Positions 22,520 to 32,433 of a stretch of DNA of 64,000 bases are shown here, in pieces. The first letter of the stretch is position 1, and every line of letters starts with the position of its first letter. A program made the translations under genes and the position numbers. Source of the DNA: Aaosphaeria pasadenensis (lineage: Eukaryota; Ascomycota; Dothideomycetes; Pleosporales); contig JAKLMB010000056.1 in NCBI GenBank assembly GCA_022813625.1, forward strand, positions 29,696 through 93,695, given 5' to 3'. Under the pieces are notes generated by a model. It was not told where the DNA came from, made no database searches, and worked only from the letters and a program-made list of their open reading frames with translations.

Positions 22520-23572
22520 ATGGCATCGCAGTCGCTCCTTAATGGTTTGCCGACGGCTGCTCCCGCTGCTCCACGATCCAGATGCCGTTTTGCAGATGTA
22601 AGTCATCCAGTAGATGTGCCATTATCACGAACTTGCTAATCAATATGTTCTGATTAGGTCGCAGTAACAGCGACGGCGAAGGAATTCTCAGGCATATACC
22701 GTGGAAAGCAATATCACGCACCAGATTTGGATGCTGTACTAGATCGAGCGCTGGAAGTTGGAGTGGAAAAGGTCATGCTGACAGGAATGTCTCTCCCCGA
22801 TGTACAATTCAATATCGAGATCGCAAGAAGACGTCCGGAGCAGTGTAAGATCACTGTTGGCGTGCATCCGTACCATGCAGCCGAGGCCGATGGAGGCGGG
22901 GGTGAATATTTCCAAAAATTGGGTTTGAGCGTCACAAAACTGTTGAATGAAGAGCCGGATAGGATAGCAGCATTCGGAGAGCTGGGGCTCGATTATGATT
23001 ATCTCGCCCATGCACCAAAGGAGGCCCAAATTCGCACTTTCAAGCGGCAACTCGACATGATCGTGGAAGCACAGTGGAACCTACCTCTGTTTCTACACTG
23101 CAGAGCAGCCTTCGACGACTTCGTCTCCATTTTGGCACCGTATCTGTCGAGATTGGCTTTGCCATTGGGTCTCGTGCATTCTTTTGTGGGCACTGCCGAA
23201 CAAATGCGAAAACTTACAGAACTCGGTCTTGAAATCAGCGTAAACTCGTTCAGCTTTCGCGATCCCGATAGTCTTCAAATGGTGAGACAGGCTCCGCTGG
23301 ACAAGCTACAGATCGAGACGGACGCGCCTTGGGGTGAGATTCAAGCTTCAAGCGAGATATCGAGAACGTACCTAAAGAATGCAAGTGCATGGACTTGGGG
23401 TTCTAAGAAGAAGGATAAATTCGAATTGGGAAAGATGATAAAGGAGAGGAATGAAAGTTGTGCTATGGAACGGGTGGCAATTATTGTCGCAGGTCTGAAG
23501 GAACTCAGCGTGGACGAGGTCGCCGAGCAAGCTTGGACCAACAGCAATGAGATGTTTTTCAAGAAAAGATAA
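22520..23572 (+). CDS. TatD-family metal-dependent deoxyribonuclease
   Basis: A TIM-barrel hydrolase of the TatD/TATDN1 family, implicated in DNA trimming and repair. Two exons (22520-22597, 22658-23572) give 330 residues. The eukaryote-type opening EFSGIYRGKQYHAPDLD is present. Metal-binding and catalytic positions follow: VGVHPYHA, the Glu of AFGELGLDYDY, the His of LPLFLHCRAAFDDF, the His of LVHSFVGT, and the Asp of LQIETDAPWGE. The first strand, which in close relatives carries a DIG-x-N-x-TD segment, reads ADVAVTATA here, so the N-terminal metal environment is altered. There is no signal peptide or obvious targeting sequence. The phase-0 intron has a GTAAGT donor. Confidence 0.88.
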
Positions 23573-23853
23573 AGATGAGCAGGACTATCGTTTGTGTCAT
23601 TATTAACCTTATCTTGATGATTGATCATTGCCCGCGGCAAGGAAGTAGCTGGAGCGGCTGACGTCACGTGCGACACTATCGCAACCGAAAGACGCACTAG
23701 CGAGTTCCAGCCAGAAGCTGCACTCGTGGAAGGCTTCCCAATCCGACTACCACATCCACACTTCCCTTGAGGGCATATCTCTTTTAAGGGAACTTTTTAA
23801 GGAAACAATCGAAAAGCAATCAAAACACTATGTAACCGTGAAAGATCATCAAA

Positions 23854-25940
23854 ATGCCTAGCGTAAAGAAGAGGGTTATGTCATGCTCGACTTGTCGGCG
23901 CTTGAAGACAAGATGTGAAGTCAAGCCGGGAGCGAGAATATGCACTCGCTGCGAAACTCTGCGGCATGTTTTTCGTCTATTATTCGATCAGATCCACTGA
24001 CGGCATGATAGATTGCCCTGCGCGCTGCCCGTATTACCCGTGGATCCGGTAGGCGACAATAGTGAGAGAGCTCAAGAGAAGAATTCTGAACACTGCAATT
24101 GTGATCAGCGGTAAGAATGGCACTCAATAATCAATGATAATGCCAAAGAATCGTTATGCTGATATACGCATTCATAGACTAGCATCTATTGAATCGTCTT
24201 TGGATGAAATCAAGCAACATTTACGGATGCAACAGCCCGGTCTGACAGTCCGGCAGCCCCCATCTAGTCAGTGGTCACCGCAAGCTTCGAACAATGATTC
24301 CACTTGTAAGGAATCAACTAGTCCCGCAGTCACAGATAACAACATATGGGCGCCATTGTCCATGCCCAAAGATGCTGAGCAAGAAAGAGTTTCCATCGGC
24401 ATATCTCATAGCAATCAGCTTGCGCCAATAAAGGTTATTAGAAGGCTGAATAAGATGATCACGGGAGACCACCCGACGTTTCCTCAGCAAAATATTATCG
24501 AAGAACTTTGGGCCATAGGTATAGATCCTGACGGGTTAGGAACTTTGCTATTCAAAGGGTGCGTATATGATTCATTCGAATGTATGGACTGAATTAAACC
24601 AATCCCTAGCTTCGAACGGATGACAGCAACTTTGCCGTTTATCAGCTTGGACCTTGAAGATATTAAGGAAAATCACCAACTTCTCTTCGCCACATGCCTA
24701 TTGGCAGGCTTCCAAACCATACCGTCTTTGCTCCACTCCCAGCTACATATTTCCTTGAATACATTAGTCAGGGATCAGCTCTCGAAAGTAGTCCTAAATA
24801 CTCCGATTGACATTCCGACGTTGAATATCATGTTGATATTGAGCGCTTGGAATCTCGGCTTGGAATTCCGAGGACAGTACATTGATAGTTGGCTTATGAC
24901 AGGATCAGTCATTTTGCATCTAATCATTACTTGTAATATCGACAAACTGAGCGCCGCCTCGGATCCTCATGGTACCAGCCAAAGCGAGGAGCTGCGGGCC
25001 TGGATCGCGGCTTGCTTGTTACATCTCAAGTATGTTGAGAACCTTTTCATGAGCCGGCCATTGCTAATTCTTGACATGCTAGATTTGCCATTGGAACAGG
25101 CCGACCACTGGCAGCGGAACGGGCTAGCATGGAACAACTTCTTATCATTTCCGAGCGACTTCCATCAACAGACCCTATGAACAGCTTACTTCTTGAGCTG
25201 AAGCTCTACCTCAAGCTCCACGAATGCGTAATTCTCCAGACGATCCCAACCCAGGAAACCTGGGACGCCATACAAAGCTGGTGCGAGCCCTTCGTGAAAA
25301 GCAAGTATCCCACCTCTTTTCGCTCTTCCACCAAACTAACTCCCCACCAGACCCCAACACAAACAACCAAACCCTCCAAGTAGCCTACCTCTCCATCACC
25401 CTCATCCTCGCGCGGTGGGAACTCTCGCAACTATCCGAGCCCCATGAGTCCGTCGATCCGGAATCGCATTCCGCTACGCAACAGCGCACGACAGCGCTGA
25501 TCGACCTCTCCCTCACCCGGTCCCAAGACCTACTCAACATTCTATCGAATCTCTATGTATCAACATGCCAGGCAAAACTCGTCTTCGACTTCCTCCTCGG
25601 CGCATACGCCGCCGTGACAATCGTCGAATACTCCCATCATCTCACCTCCACGCAAGCCACGTTTTCCCTAATGGATCGAATCGTCGAGCGGGAGCGACTG
25701 CAGTTCAGGACTATAGAGCCGGTGTTGCAGTGGGCGACGGACGTCATGAGGAAGAAAGCGATGGACGAAGTGCAGAGTGCGCAGGGGCAAGAGCAGGACA
25801 TGACGGGTATGGAGGGGGTGTATGGGCAGCAGGGTGGTGGCGCACAGCAGATGAGCTGGGTTCCGGGGGTGCTGGTTGAGAGTATGTTTTCTTTTGAAGA
25901 GGAGGGTTTGGGGACGAATATGGGTGGCGGGACAATGTAA
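23854..25940 (+). CDS. Zn2Cys6 fungal transcription factor (Leu3/War1-like layout)
   Basis: A binuclear zinc cluster regulator, nuclear by family. Six exons (23854-23963, 24012-24110, 24178-24558, 24610-25029, 25083-25300, 25351-25940) sum to 1818 nt, 605 residues. The zinc cluster starts CSTCRRLKTRCE. It gets its sixth Cys, with the canonical spacing C-x2-C-x6-C-x8-C-x2-C-x6-C, only if intron 1 uses a GC donor (GCATGT, 23964). A helical linker follows (LASIESSLDEIKQHL), then the regulatory domain (LLFKGFERMTATLPF; KFAIGTGRPLAAE, the usual fungal TF signature). Intron 5 also needs a GC donor, here the perfect GCAAGT at 25301, to join the frames. The C-terminal 60 residues are Gln/Gly-rich with a small acidic patch, a possible activation region. 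The permease gene lies convergent 107 bases downstream. Confidence 0.82.
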
Positions 25941-26047
25941 TCGTACAATGGTGGAGTTATCAAAGGCACGGAAATGGTAGGATATTATTCTTTCAAAGTT
26001 GTATATGACAGTATATGGGTATAATCGGGAATGTTTGTTAGACGTAA

Positions 26048-28017
26048 CTAAGAAGATCCCTTACTTAGAACATTGACCTCCCCCGGAGCCATTGTCGACC
26101 AGTTTCTCCCATTAGCGTCAACGCCATCAAGCGTCAACGGAATGCGCGCATTGCTACCATCAAACTCATCCACATACTCCTTCGGCTCCAGCCATCCTTC
26201 ATGTGTATGCAGCGCCTTTGCCGGCCACACCAGGTTCGACACCCAATAACCGCCATACGCGATTAAAAGCGCAACCGGATAGGCGACGTAATAGAATCTC
26301 TGGATACTCAATGGTGCAGTCACTCCTAGCTGATTCAAAAATCCGTAGAAGTTAGGCGCTACGGCTATGATGTAGACTACGAAAGCGCGGATGTTCCAGC
26401 CTTTGGTGAAGCGATACGGTCCCTCACGACTTGTGGTGTAGAGGGCGGGAATGTAAAGGAGACCTCGACGGAGGTAGTAGTAGTCGCAGATTAGAATACC
26501 AGTTATGGCGGCAAGGAAGACTTGATAAGAGGCGAGGAAGTTGATGAAGACAATGGCGGAGGAGAGGAGGTACCAAGGGCAGATAGCGTAAGATAAGACT
26601 AGTAATTTCATCAATATTTCTTCATGCAAGTAGATGTCCTTAGATCAGGGTTTGACTGACTGGCGCAAATGAAAAATCCTCTTTTGACAGTGATGTATCT
26701 TGGGCATAGAGCAGCGATATCGTTTCCGGCACTGACTCGATATTAGATTGGATGCAAATGAGCAATACATAGGCTTCTTACGGGATAGAGTTCTCGAAGA
26801 TAGCGGAGAAGATAGTCGAGTATACGAATGCAATTGCAATCATTGCACAGCCGGCACGATTGGCAGGTGTATACCGGTCACCTTCCATCAGCCTGTCAAG
26901 CAGGATGAGCGGATTCCAGACAAACTACGGCAAATGAATAAGTATTCTTCCAAAAATAATCGACGCATCAAAACTTACCTCTCCTAGAATACTTTCACTC
27001 GTGGCTGCTATTACGTTACCCAGAACAGCAACCAGCAAGTTTGAGACCGGAAAGCTGATGATTTGGCCCAAAAGGACATCGTTGGGTCTCCTCGCATATC
27101 GCTGGAGATCGGCAGCGTTGGAGATGAATGTTCCACATTGTGCAAGACCAAGAAATATGAACTTCGCAATCATCCACGATTTCTCGGGTCCCTTGATAGT
27201 CGATGGGCGGGCAAGAGAAGCAGAAGTATTCCTTGCAAGGGACACTGTCCATGCCAACATCGCAAAAGCGCCACAGTAATAAACGCCAACTTTAATGTAT
27301 ACCAGCATCCTCATCTTTGGGACTGGAATGAACAGAAAAGCACAATTGAGAATCCTTTCACGCATTGTCATTTCTAGTTACTATTGTACGAGGGCGGTTG
27401 GGCTTACCAGTACACTGCGAAACAGATCATACCGCCAGAAGTCAGGGCTGAAGCAGTGCCCATTGTGTCGTGTATACGCGCGATTGATGGGAATATCGCA
27501 TGAAGTAGTACGCTTTCAGAAACTGTTAGCCACCTCTGCAACGTGATATCACGTGTAAGTTGACTCACTATAAGCATTGCGCTCCTTGGACGCTGTTTAC
27601 TCCATTCCAGACGATAGACATGCAGGCTCGATTGAAAGTCGGCCAAAGACTTCCCCAAACACCGAAACTGGCCCGACAGAGGACTGGAAATGGGATACGA
27701 TAGACAGCTCCGCCGCGTCCGTTCAAGGCCATGAGAAGGCCAGCTAAGATCTGGCCACCAAACGAACAGGCCACGGCTTCCCACATAGAAAGTCCCATCG
27801 CCATTCCAGTCGATGCGGCATAGAGGTTACTGACATTGGCAGTCGCAGAAAACCAGAAGAAAAGATAAGTCAGTTGAGTCCATCTTCGATCCTCCGTCCG
27901 CACAGGTCGGATCGAATCGTTATCGAGGAGTGACACTGGACGGACGTTGCCATCTTGATCAACGTTTTTGACCAAGAGTCGGTCATGAAAAGAATGAAGA
28001 AGAGAAACTTTTGTCAT
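26048..28017 (-). CDS. NCS1-family nucleobase/cation symporter (Fur-type permease)
   Basis: A plasma-membrane importer of nucleobases or related compounds (uracil, uridine, allantoin, cytosine, thiamine, pyridoxine types). Six exons on the minus strand (28017-27569, 27512-27408, 27354-26979, 26924-26782, 26731-26661, 26598-26048) sum to 1695 nt, 564 residues, all GT-AG and in phase. Family marks are the TEDRRWTQLTYLFFWFS entry, GRGGAVYRIPFPVLCRASFG (TM3), SIVWNGVNSVQG, the AIFPSIARI helix, FVWNPLILLDRL, the SIPAGNDIAALCPRYI re-entrant segment and YAICPWYLLSS. The tail ends in a hydrophilic stretch from about residue 510. The subgroup, and so the substrate, cannot be fixed by eye. It starts 828 bases from the divergent 2OG oxygenase and faces the Zn2Cys6 regulator tail to tail, a usual arrangement for a catabolic module. 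Confidence 0.87.
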
Positions 28018-28845
28018 GGAGGGCGTTTGTGGCTGTGTAATGGATGCTTGATAGCATTCAAACCGGTCGCTCACAGTCCAGTCCTTCTGTTAATGAATGA
28101 AATCAGAATTGTAGGTAGCAATTGAGGATGGGATCCGATGCATGAACGTGGAGATACCAAACGGATTCCGGCGTGGCCCGGATTGGCATTATTTCTGAGA
28201 GATATACATGAAGATCGTTGAAGCCTTATCTCTCCTTTGTGAAAGCATTAGATTAGGGCACACGGGGCACTAACTATTTGGGTCTAGTCCCATTTGGTTG
28301 GTTCCAGGGACCTTGCGGGGAAAACGTGGATGGCAGGTTCCGACCAATCAACGCCCGCCCATCCCAGATATGCCCAATGTTGACATCCGACGGCAACTCC
28401 GACGGAGACCGTCGTTCTATGGAATTATGTGATGGTAACTACACACATTTACTGCAGTGTAAATGTGAATACCACCAAGATCTACTCATATCCCCTCCCA
28501 ACATAGAACCTCCCTCCTCGCAACCGGGACAATACACGCGTACGCTTGGCCAACACGACGACAATAGCGAGCCAAATTACACTGAAGGGCCCACTATTAA
28601 CCACCACAAGCACGCCATAATCCCGGATTACTGCGATATCCCATTCAACTAGACAAAAGTTCTGAATTCCACATGCACTTCGCCCACGCAGGACGTTCTG
28701 TTATATAGGCGCTGTTTTGCTGCATCGACGTCGTTTATATCCCAGCGATCTACACAGCTTCGATCGATCCTTCGAACCCTCGACTTGCATATTCTTTGAT
28801 AGCCTATTCACGTTCCGCGCTCAGTCAGCCTGATCTGCATAAGCC
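28018..28845. other. Divergent promoter between permease and 2OG oxygenase
   Basis: Shared 828-base upstream region. Two CGG-rich stretches lie near 28166-28175 and 28389-28402 (CGGCAACTCCGACGG is one). Such CGG triplets are the kind Zn2Cys6 proteins bind, but this is suggestive only. A plus-strand frame at 28278-28652 was not accepted as a gene. Confidence 0.4.
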
Positions 28846-30042
28846 ATGGCTACAGAAACAGCCACAAAGACATACTCAAAAATCCAATTGCTCACACTGA
28901 ATGGCCCAGAATATCGACGAGTCTCGACCGCACCTCCGCGGGCACCCCTTGCTAATGAAATTCCCCTTATAGATTTGGGCCAAATAGATGGAGACCTTGC
29001 TGCACGGAAAGGAATTGCACAAAACATCAGGCTTGCAGCTGAGAATACCGGGTTCTTCTATGTATACAATCATGGCATCTCGCCTGACTTAATTCGCAAT
29101 GCACTGCATCAAGCTCAAGCATTCTTCGACCAGCCAATAAATGCAAAGGAAAAGGTCTCACGTCGCAAATATGAAAACTTTCAGGGATACCATGGGGTGG
29201 GGACTACGCAAATCAACGATACAGAAACGAAAGGTATGTCTAGAAGCACTGTCATTGATTCACGTGTGCATGAATTGACACAATCGTACATAGATAACAA
29301 GGAAACATTCTCCATCCGCTATGATGAATCCAATGACCCTCTCCACGCGAATTCACCCACCCAACCAACCTCATCATCTAGATCGCTGGACGAACTCTGG
29401 ACCGGTGTATCCCACCTCCCCGGCTTCCGCACCGCCACCGTGGAATTCTGGCAACAACGCCTCAACCTCGCCCGCAAACTCGTCCGCATCCTAGCCCTCG
29501 CTCTCGACCTCGAGGAATCCTACTTCGACGACGTCATCACACATCCAGGCGCAGACGCCCTTTACATCCACTACCCCGGCGTCGTGGACCCCTCAGACAG
29601 CGCCAACGTCGACGTCGGAATCGGATCCCACACCGACATCCAGTGCTTCACGCTCCTATGGCAGGACAACTCCGGCGGACTGCAAGTCCTCTCCAACGAG
29701 GGGGAGTGGATCGACGCGAAGCCCATCGAGGGCACGTTCGTGGTGAACATCGCTGATTTTCTGCAACGACTTTCGAACAATAGGTTCAAGTCTACGGTGC
29801 ATCGCGTGTATAACAGACAGACGGCGTCGAGGTATTCGATGCCGTTTTTCTTGGGATTCAATGCCGATAGTGTGTGTAGTGTTGTGCCAACTTGCGTGGA
29901 CGAGGAGCATCCGCCGCTTTATGAACCTATATCTTGTGGGAAGGTGAGTGCATTCTAGGACTCTTTTGCTGATGCGAACTAATATTTTTATGCTCAGTGG
30001 CACCATGACCGACTAGCTCTTGCATCGCTTAAAAAGAATTAA
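28846..30042 (+). CDS. 2-oxoglutarate/Fe(II) oxygenase (isopenicillin-N-synthase-like)
   Basis: A non-haem iron dioxygenase of 360 residues. Three exons (28846-29233, 29294-29943, 29998-30042) join in phase. The DIOX_N part runs from IPLIDLGQIDGD through GFFYVYNHGIS. The catalytic jelly roll has the iron ligands in GSHTDIQCFTLLWQD (His and Asp) and VHRVYN (His), and the co-substrate Arg in ASRYSMPFFLGF. This superfamily hydroxylates, desaturates or cyclises small molecules; thymine 7-hydroxylase and many secondary-metabolite enzymes belong here. The first intron is 60 nt and has no stop in frame, so retention would insert 20 residues before the DNKETF segment; splicing it restores the TETKDNKETFS continuity seen in relatives. 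It shares a promoter with the permease, so its substrate may be what that permease imports (inference). Confidence 0.87.
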
Positions 30043-30919
30043 TTGATTTGGCACTGGTAGCATCATCGAATTCTTCCCAAAACAATGTCAAAGTCATGAA
30101 CCTTTAAGCGGCTGTTTTGCATTTAGCATAGTTGAGTCTGTTCAATTGAGACTATTCTGATCGTCCCTTCTGATTCGTAGCGTCAACTGAGCAGTGTATG
30201 TGATCATTATCAATGGGTACTGCACCAGATAACGGAATAGCCAACTTGTTGCAATTGGTAAGATTGCTCAGAGTGATGCGACTGTTGGTTGTCTACAATT
30301 TGGCAATATGACTTTAAGGCGTGTTTTATAATAGAACGTCCGAAACCTCTATACGCAAAAGAGCGCACAATACCCTAAATGCAGTGCAAAATATTCCAAT
30401 GTCACGTATCCATACGATATGATACCATATGCAATGCTTTGTAAATATCAATGTTTAGGCCATGTTTTGGTCTCATATCCGTTGCGATGACTTGACTCGA
30501 GACAATCTTGAACTGAGTGATTATAGTAAGGATTACCAAAATCAATTAAGCATCCAATATCCTAGACATTCAGCTCTAAACGCTAGGGCAACAATTTTTT
30601 ATTTTTCTTCTTCTAGGGAAAAACAATAGAAACTGTGAGGATTCGTTCCTTGCTATATATTGTCTCATAAAATAGTCTCTCATTCCCAATATCAATTGCA
30701 AGATTCTCCGAACTCGGACGTTTCATTTATCGATAAGGACCCCACCCCCGCCAAAGGAAAGAAAAAAAACCTCAGCCCTACAACAACAATCTAAACCAAC
30801 CCCTCCCTCGCCCTCTTCCTCCACGACCTCAACCTCACATCATCAATTGCAATCGCAATTGACGCAATCACTCACCACTCAATTCCACCGTGGAATCTAA
30901 CACGAACCAACGACCCACG
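30043..30919. other. Intergenic, 0.9 kb, no gene seen
   Basis: AT-rich on the left, becoming C-rich (CCCTCCCTCGCCCTC-type tracts) before the GARS start. That pyrimidine-rich leader is common for fungal housekeeping genes. Confidence 0.5.
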
Positions 30920-32248
30920 ATGACATCAACCAAGCCCCTCACGATCCTCCTCGTCGGCAACGGCGGCCGAGAGCACGCCCTCGCATACTCCCTCTCCAAA
31001 TCCCCCTACGTCTCGCACATCCACTGCATCCCCGGCAACGGTGGCACCGCGAGCCTCCCCAAAACCTCTAACCACCCCTCAATCTCCGCCTCCGACTTCC
31101 CCGCGCTCGCCGAGTTCGCCAAAGAATACTTCGTCAACCTGCTCATCCCGGGGCCCGAGCAACCCCTCGTCGACGGCATCGTCGACTTCTTCGAGCAGGA
31201 AGTCGGGTCGTACGAAGGCGGCGCGAAGGCCGGCAGTGAAGGGATCCGGTGTTTTGGACCTGGCAAGGCCGCCGCGCGGATGGAGGGCAGCAAGACGTTT
31301 TCCAAGGACTTCATGAAGCGGCATTCGATTCCCACGGCGGCGTATGAAAATTTCACCGACCACGCGGCCGCGAAGGCGTACTTGGATTCTGTGTCGCATC
31401 GCGTGGTGATCAAGGCGTCGGGGCTCGCGGCGGGCAAGGGCGTGATTATCCCTGCGACGAGCGAGGAGGCGCACGCGGCGCTGAAGGATATCATGTTGGA
31501 TCGGGAGTTTGGGTCCGCGGGCGATGAGGTGGTGATTGAGGAGTTCTTGGAGGGTGATGAGCTCAGCATCTTGACGTTCAGTGATGGCAAGACGATTAGG
31601 AGTCTGCCGCCCGCGCAGGACCACAAGAGGATTGGCGATGGGGACACCGGGCCTAACACGGGGGGTATGGGAACGTACGCGCCGACACGGATCGCGCCGA
31701 AGGAGGTGATTGAGCAGGTGGAGAGGGAGATTCTGCAACCGACGATTGACGGGATGCGGGAGGAGGGCTACGAGTTCAAGGGTGTGCTGTTCACGGGGTT
31801 GATGATGACCAAAGACGGCCCCAAGGTGCTGGAGTACAACGTGAGGTTCGGTGATCCGGAGACGCAGAGTCTGCTGCGACTGATGGAGAGCGACCTCGCG
31901 GAGGTGATGGTGGCGTGCGCGGACGGCAAGCTTGCGGAGGTCGACTTGAAGGTGTCATCGAAGTCTGCGGCGACGGTCGTCGTTGCGGCTGGCGGGTACC
32001 CCGGATCGTACAAGAAGGGAATCGAGATGAAGCTCGACCAGACCCCCGAGGACGTCGTATTGTTCCACGCTGGCACCGTGCTGGACGGCCAGACACTGAA
32101 GACGGCGGGCGGACGCGTGATTGCCAGCTCAGCGGTCGCGGACACGCTCGAGGACGCTGTGAAGCGCGCGTACGAGGGCGTCAAGTGCATTCACTTTGAG
32201 GGCATGCAGTACAGAAACGACATCGCGGGACGGGCGTTGAAGAAATAG
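30920..32248 (+). CDS. Stand-alone phosphoribosylamine-glycine ligase (GARS)
   Basis: Second step of de novo purine synthesis: ATP-dependent ligation of glycine to phosphoribosylamine. The single exon encodes 442 residues. The N-domain begins LTILLVGNGGREHALAYSL, with PGNGGTAS and LIPGPEQPLVDGI. The ATP-grasp part shows KASGLAAGKGVIIP, VVIEEFLEGDELSI, the QDHKRIGDGDTGPNTGGMG loop, and the metal-binding EYNVRFGDPETQ. The C-domain ends YRNDIAGRALKK, then a stop. In most ascomycetes this enzyme is fused to AIR synthetase (ADE5,7 type, about 780 residues), and no such domain follows here: the next 185 bases lead straight into a convergent transporter. The first ATG after an in-frame GTG was taken as start. 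Codon use is strongly GC-ending. Confidence 0.92.
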   Translation: MTSTKPLTILLVGNGGREHALAYSLSKSPYVSHIHCIPGNGGTASLPKTSNHPSISASDFPALAEFAKEYFVNLLIPGPEQPLVDGIVDFFEQEVGSYEGGAKAGSEGIRCFGPGKAAARMEGSKTFSKDFMKRHSIPTAAYENFTDHAAAKAYLDSVSHRVVIKASGLAAGKGVIIPATSEEAHAALKDIMLDREFGSAGDEVVIEEFLEGDELSILTFSDGKTIRSLPPAQDHKRIGDGDTGPNTGGMGTYAPTRIAPKEVIEQVEREILQPTIDGMREEGYEFKGVLFTGLMMTKDGPKVLEYNVRFGDPETQSLLRLMESDLAEVMVACADGKLAEVDLKVSSKSAATVVVAAGGYPGSYKKGIEMKLDQTPEDVVLFHAGTVLDGQTLKTAGGRVIASSAVADTLEDAVKRAYEGVKCIHFEGMQYRNDIAGRALKK

Positions 32249-32433
32249 AGCATCACCAGCACCTCATCTTGCCGCAGCGAAAGAAAAATGAAAAGGGGAG
32301 ACAGATAAAACGTCATTCATATCATATAAACCCTTCCATAGAAAAAACAATGTATATACCCATCCCATATCCCAACCCATTCGTCAATCCCCCCAAACCA
32401 TGACTCTTTTAAATTTCCATGACGCTCCCCTCC

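Noticed and set aside
28278..28652. Plus-strand frame of 124 codons in the permease/oxygenase promoter
   Set aside because: No recognisable features, and it occupies the shared promoter; not supported as a gene.
31006..31738. Two long minus-strand frames opposite the GARS gene
   Set aside because: They are antisense shadows produced by the GC-ending codons of the real gene.
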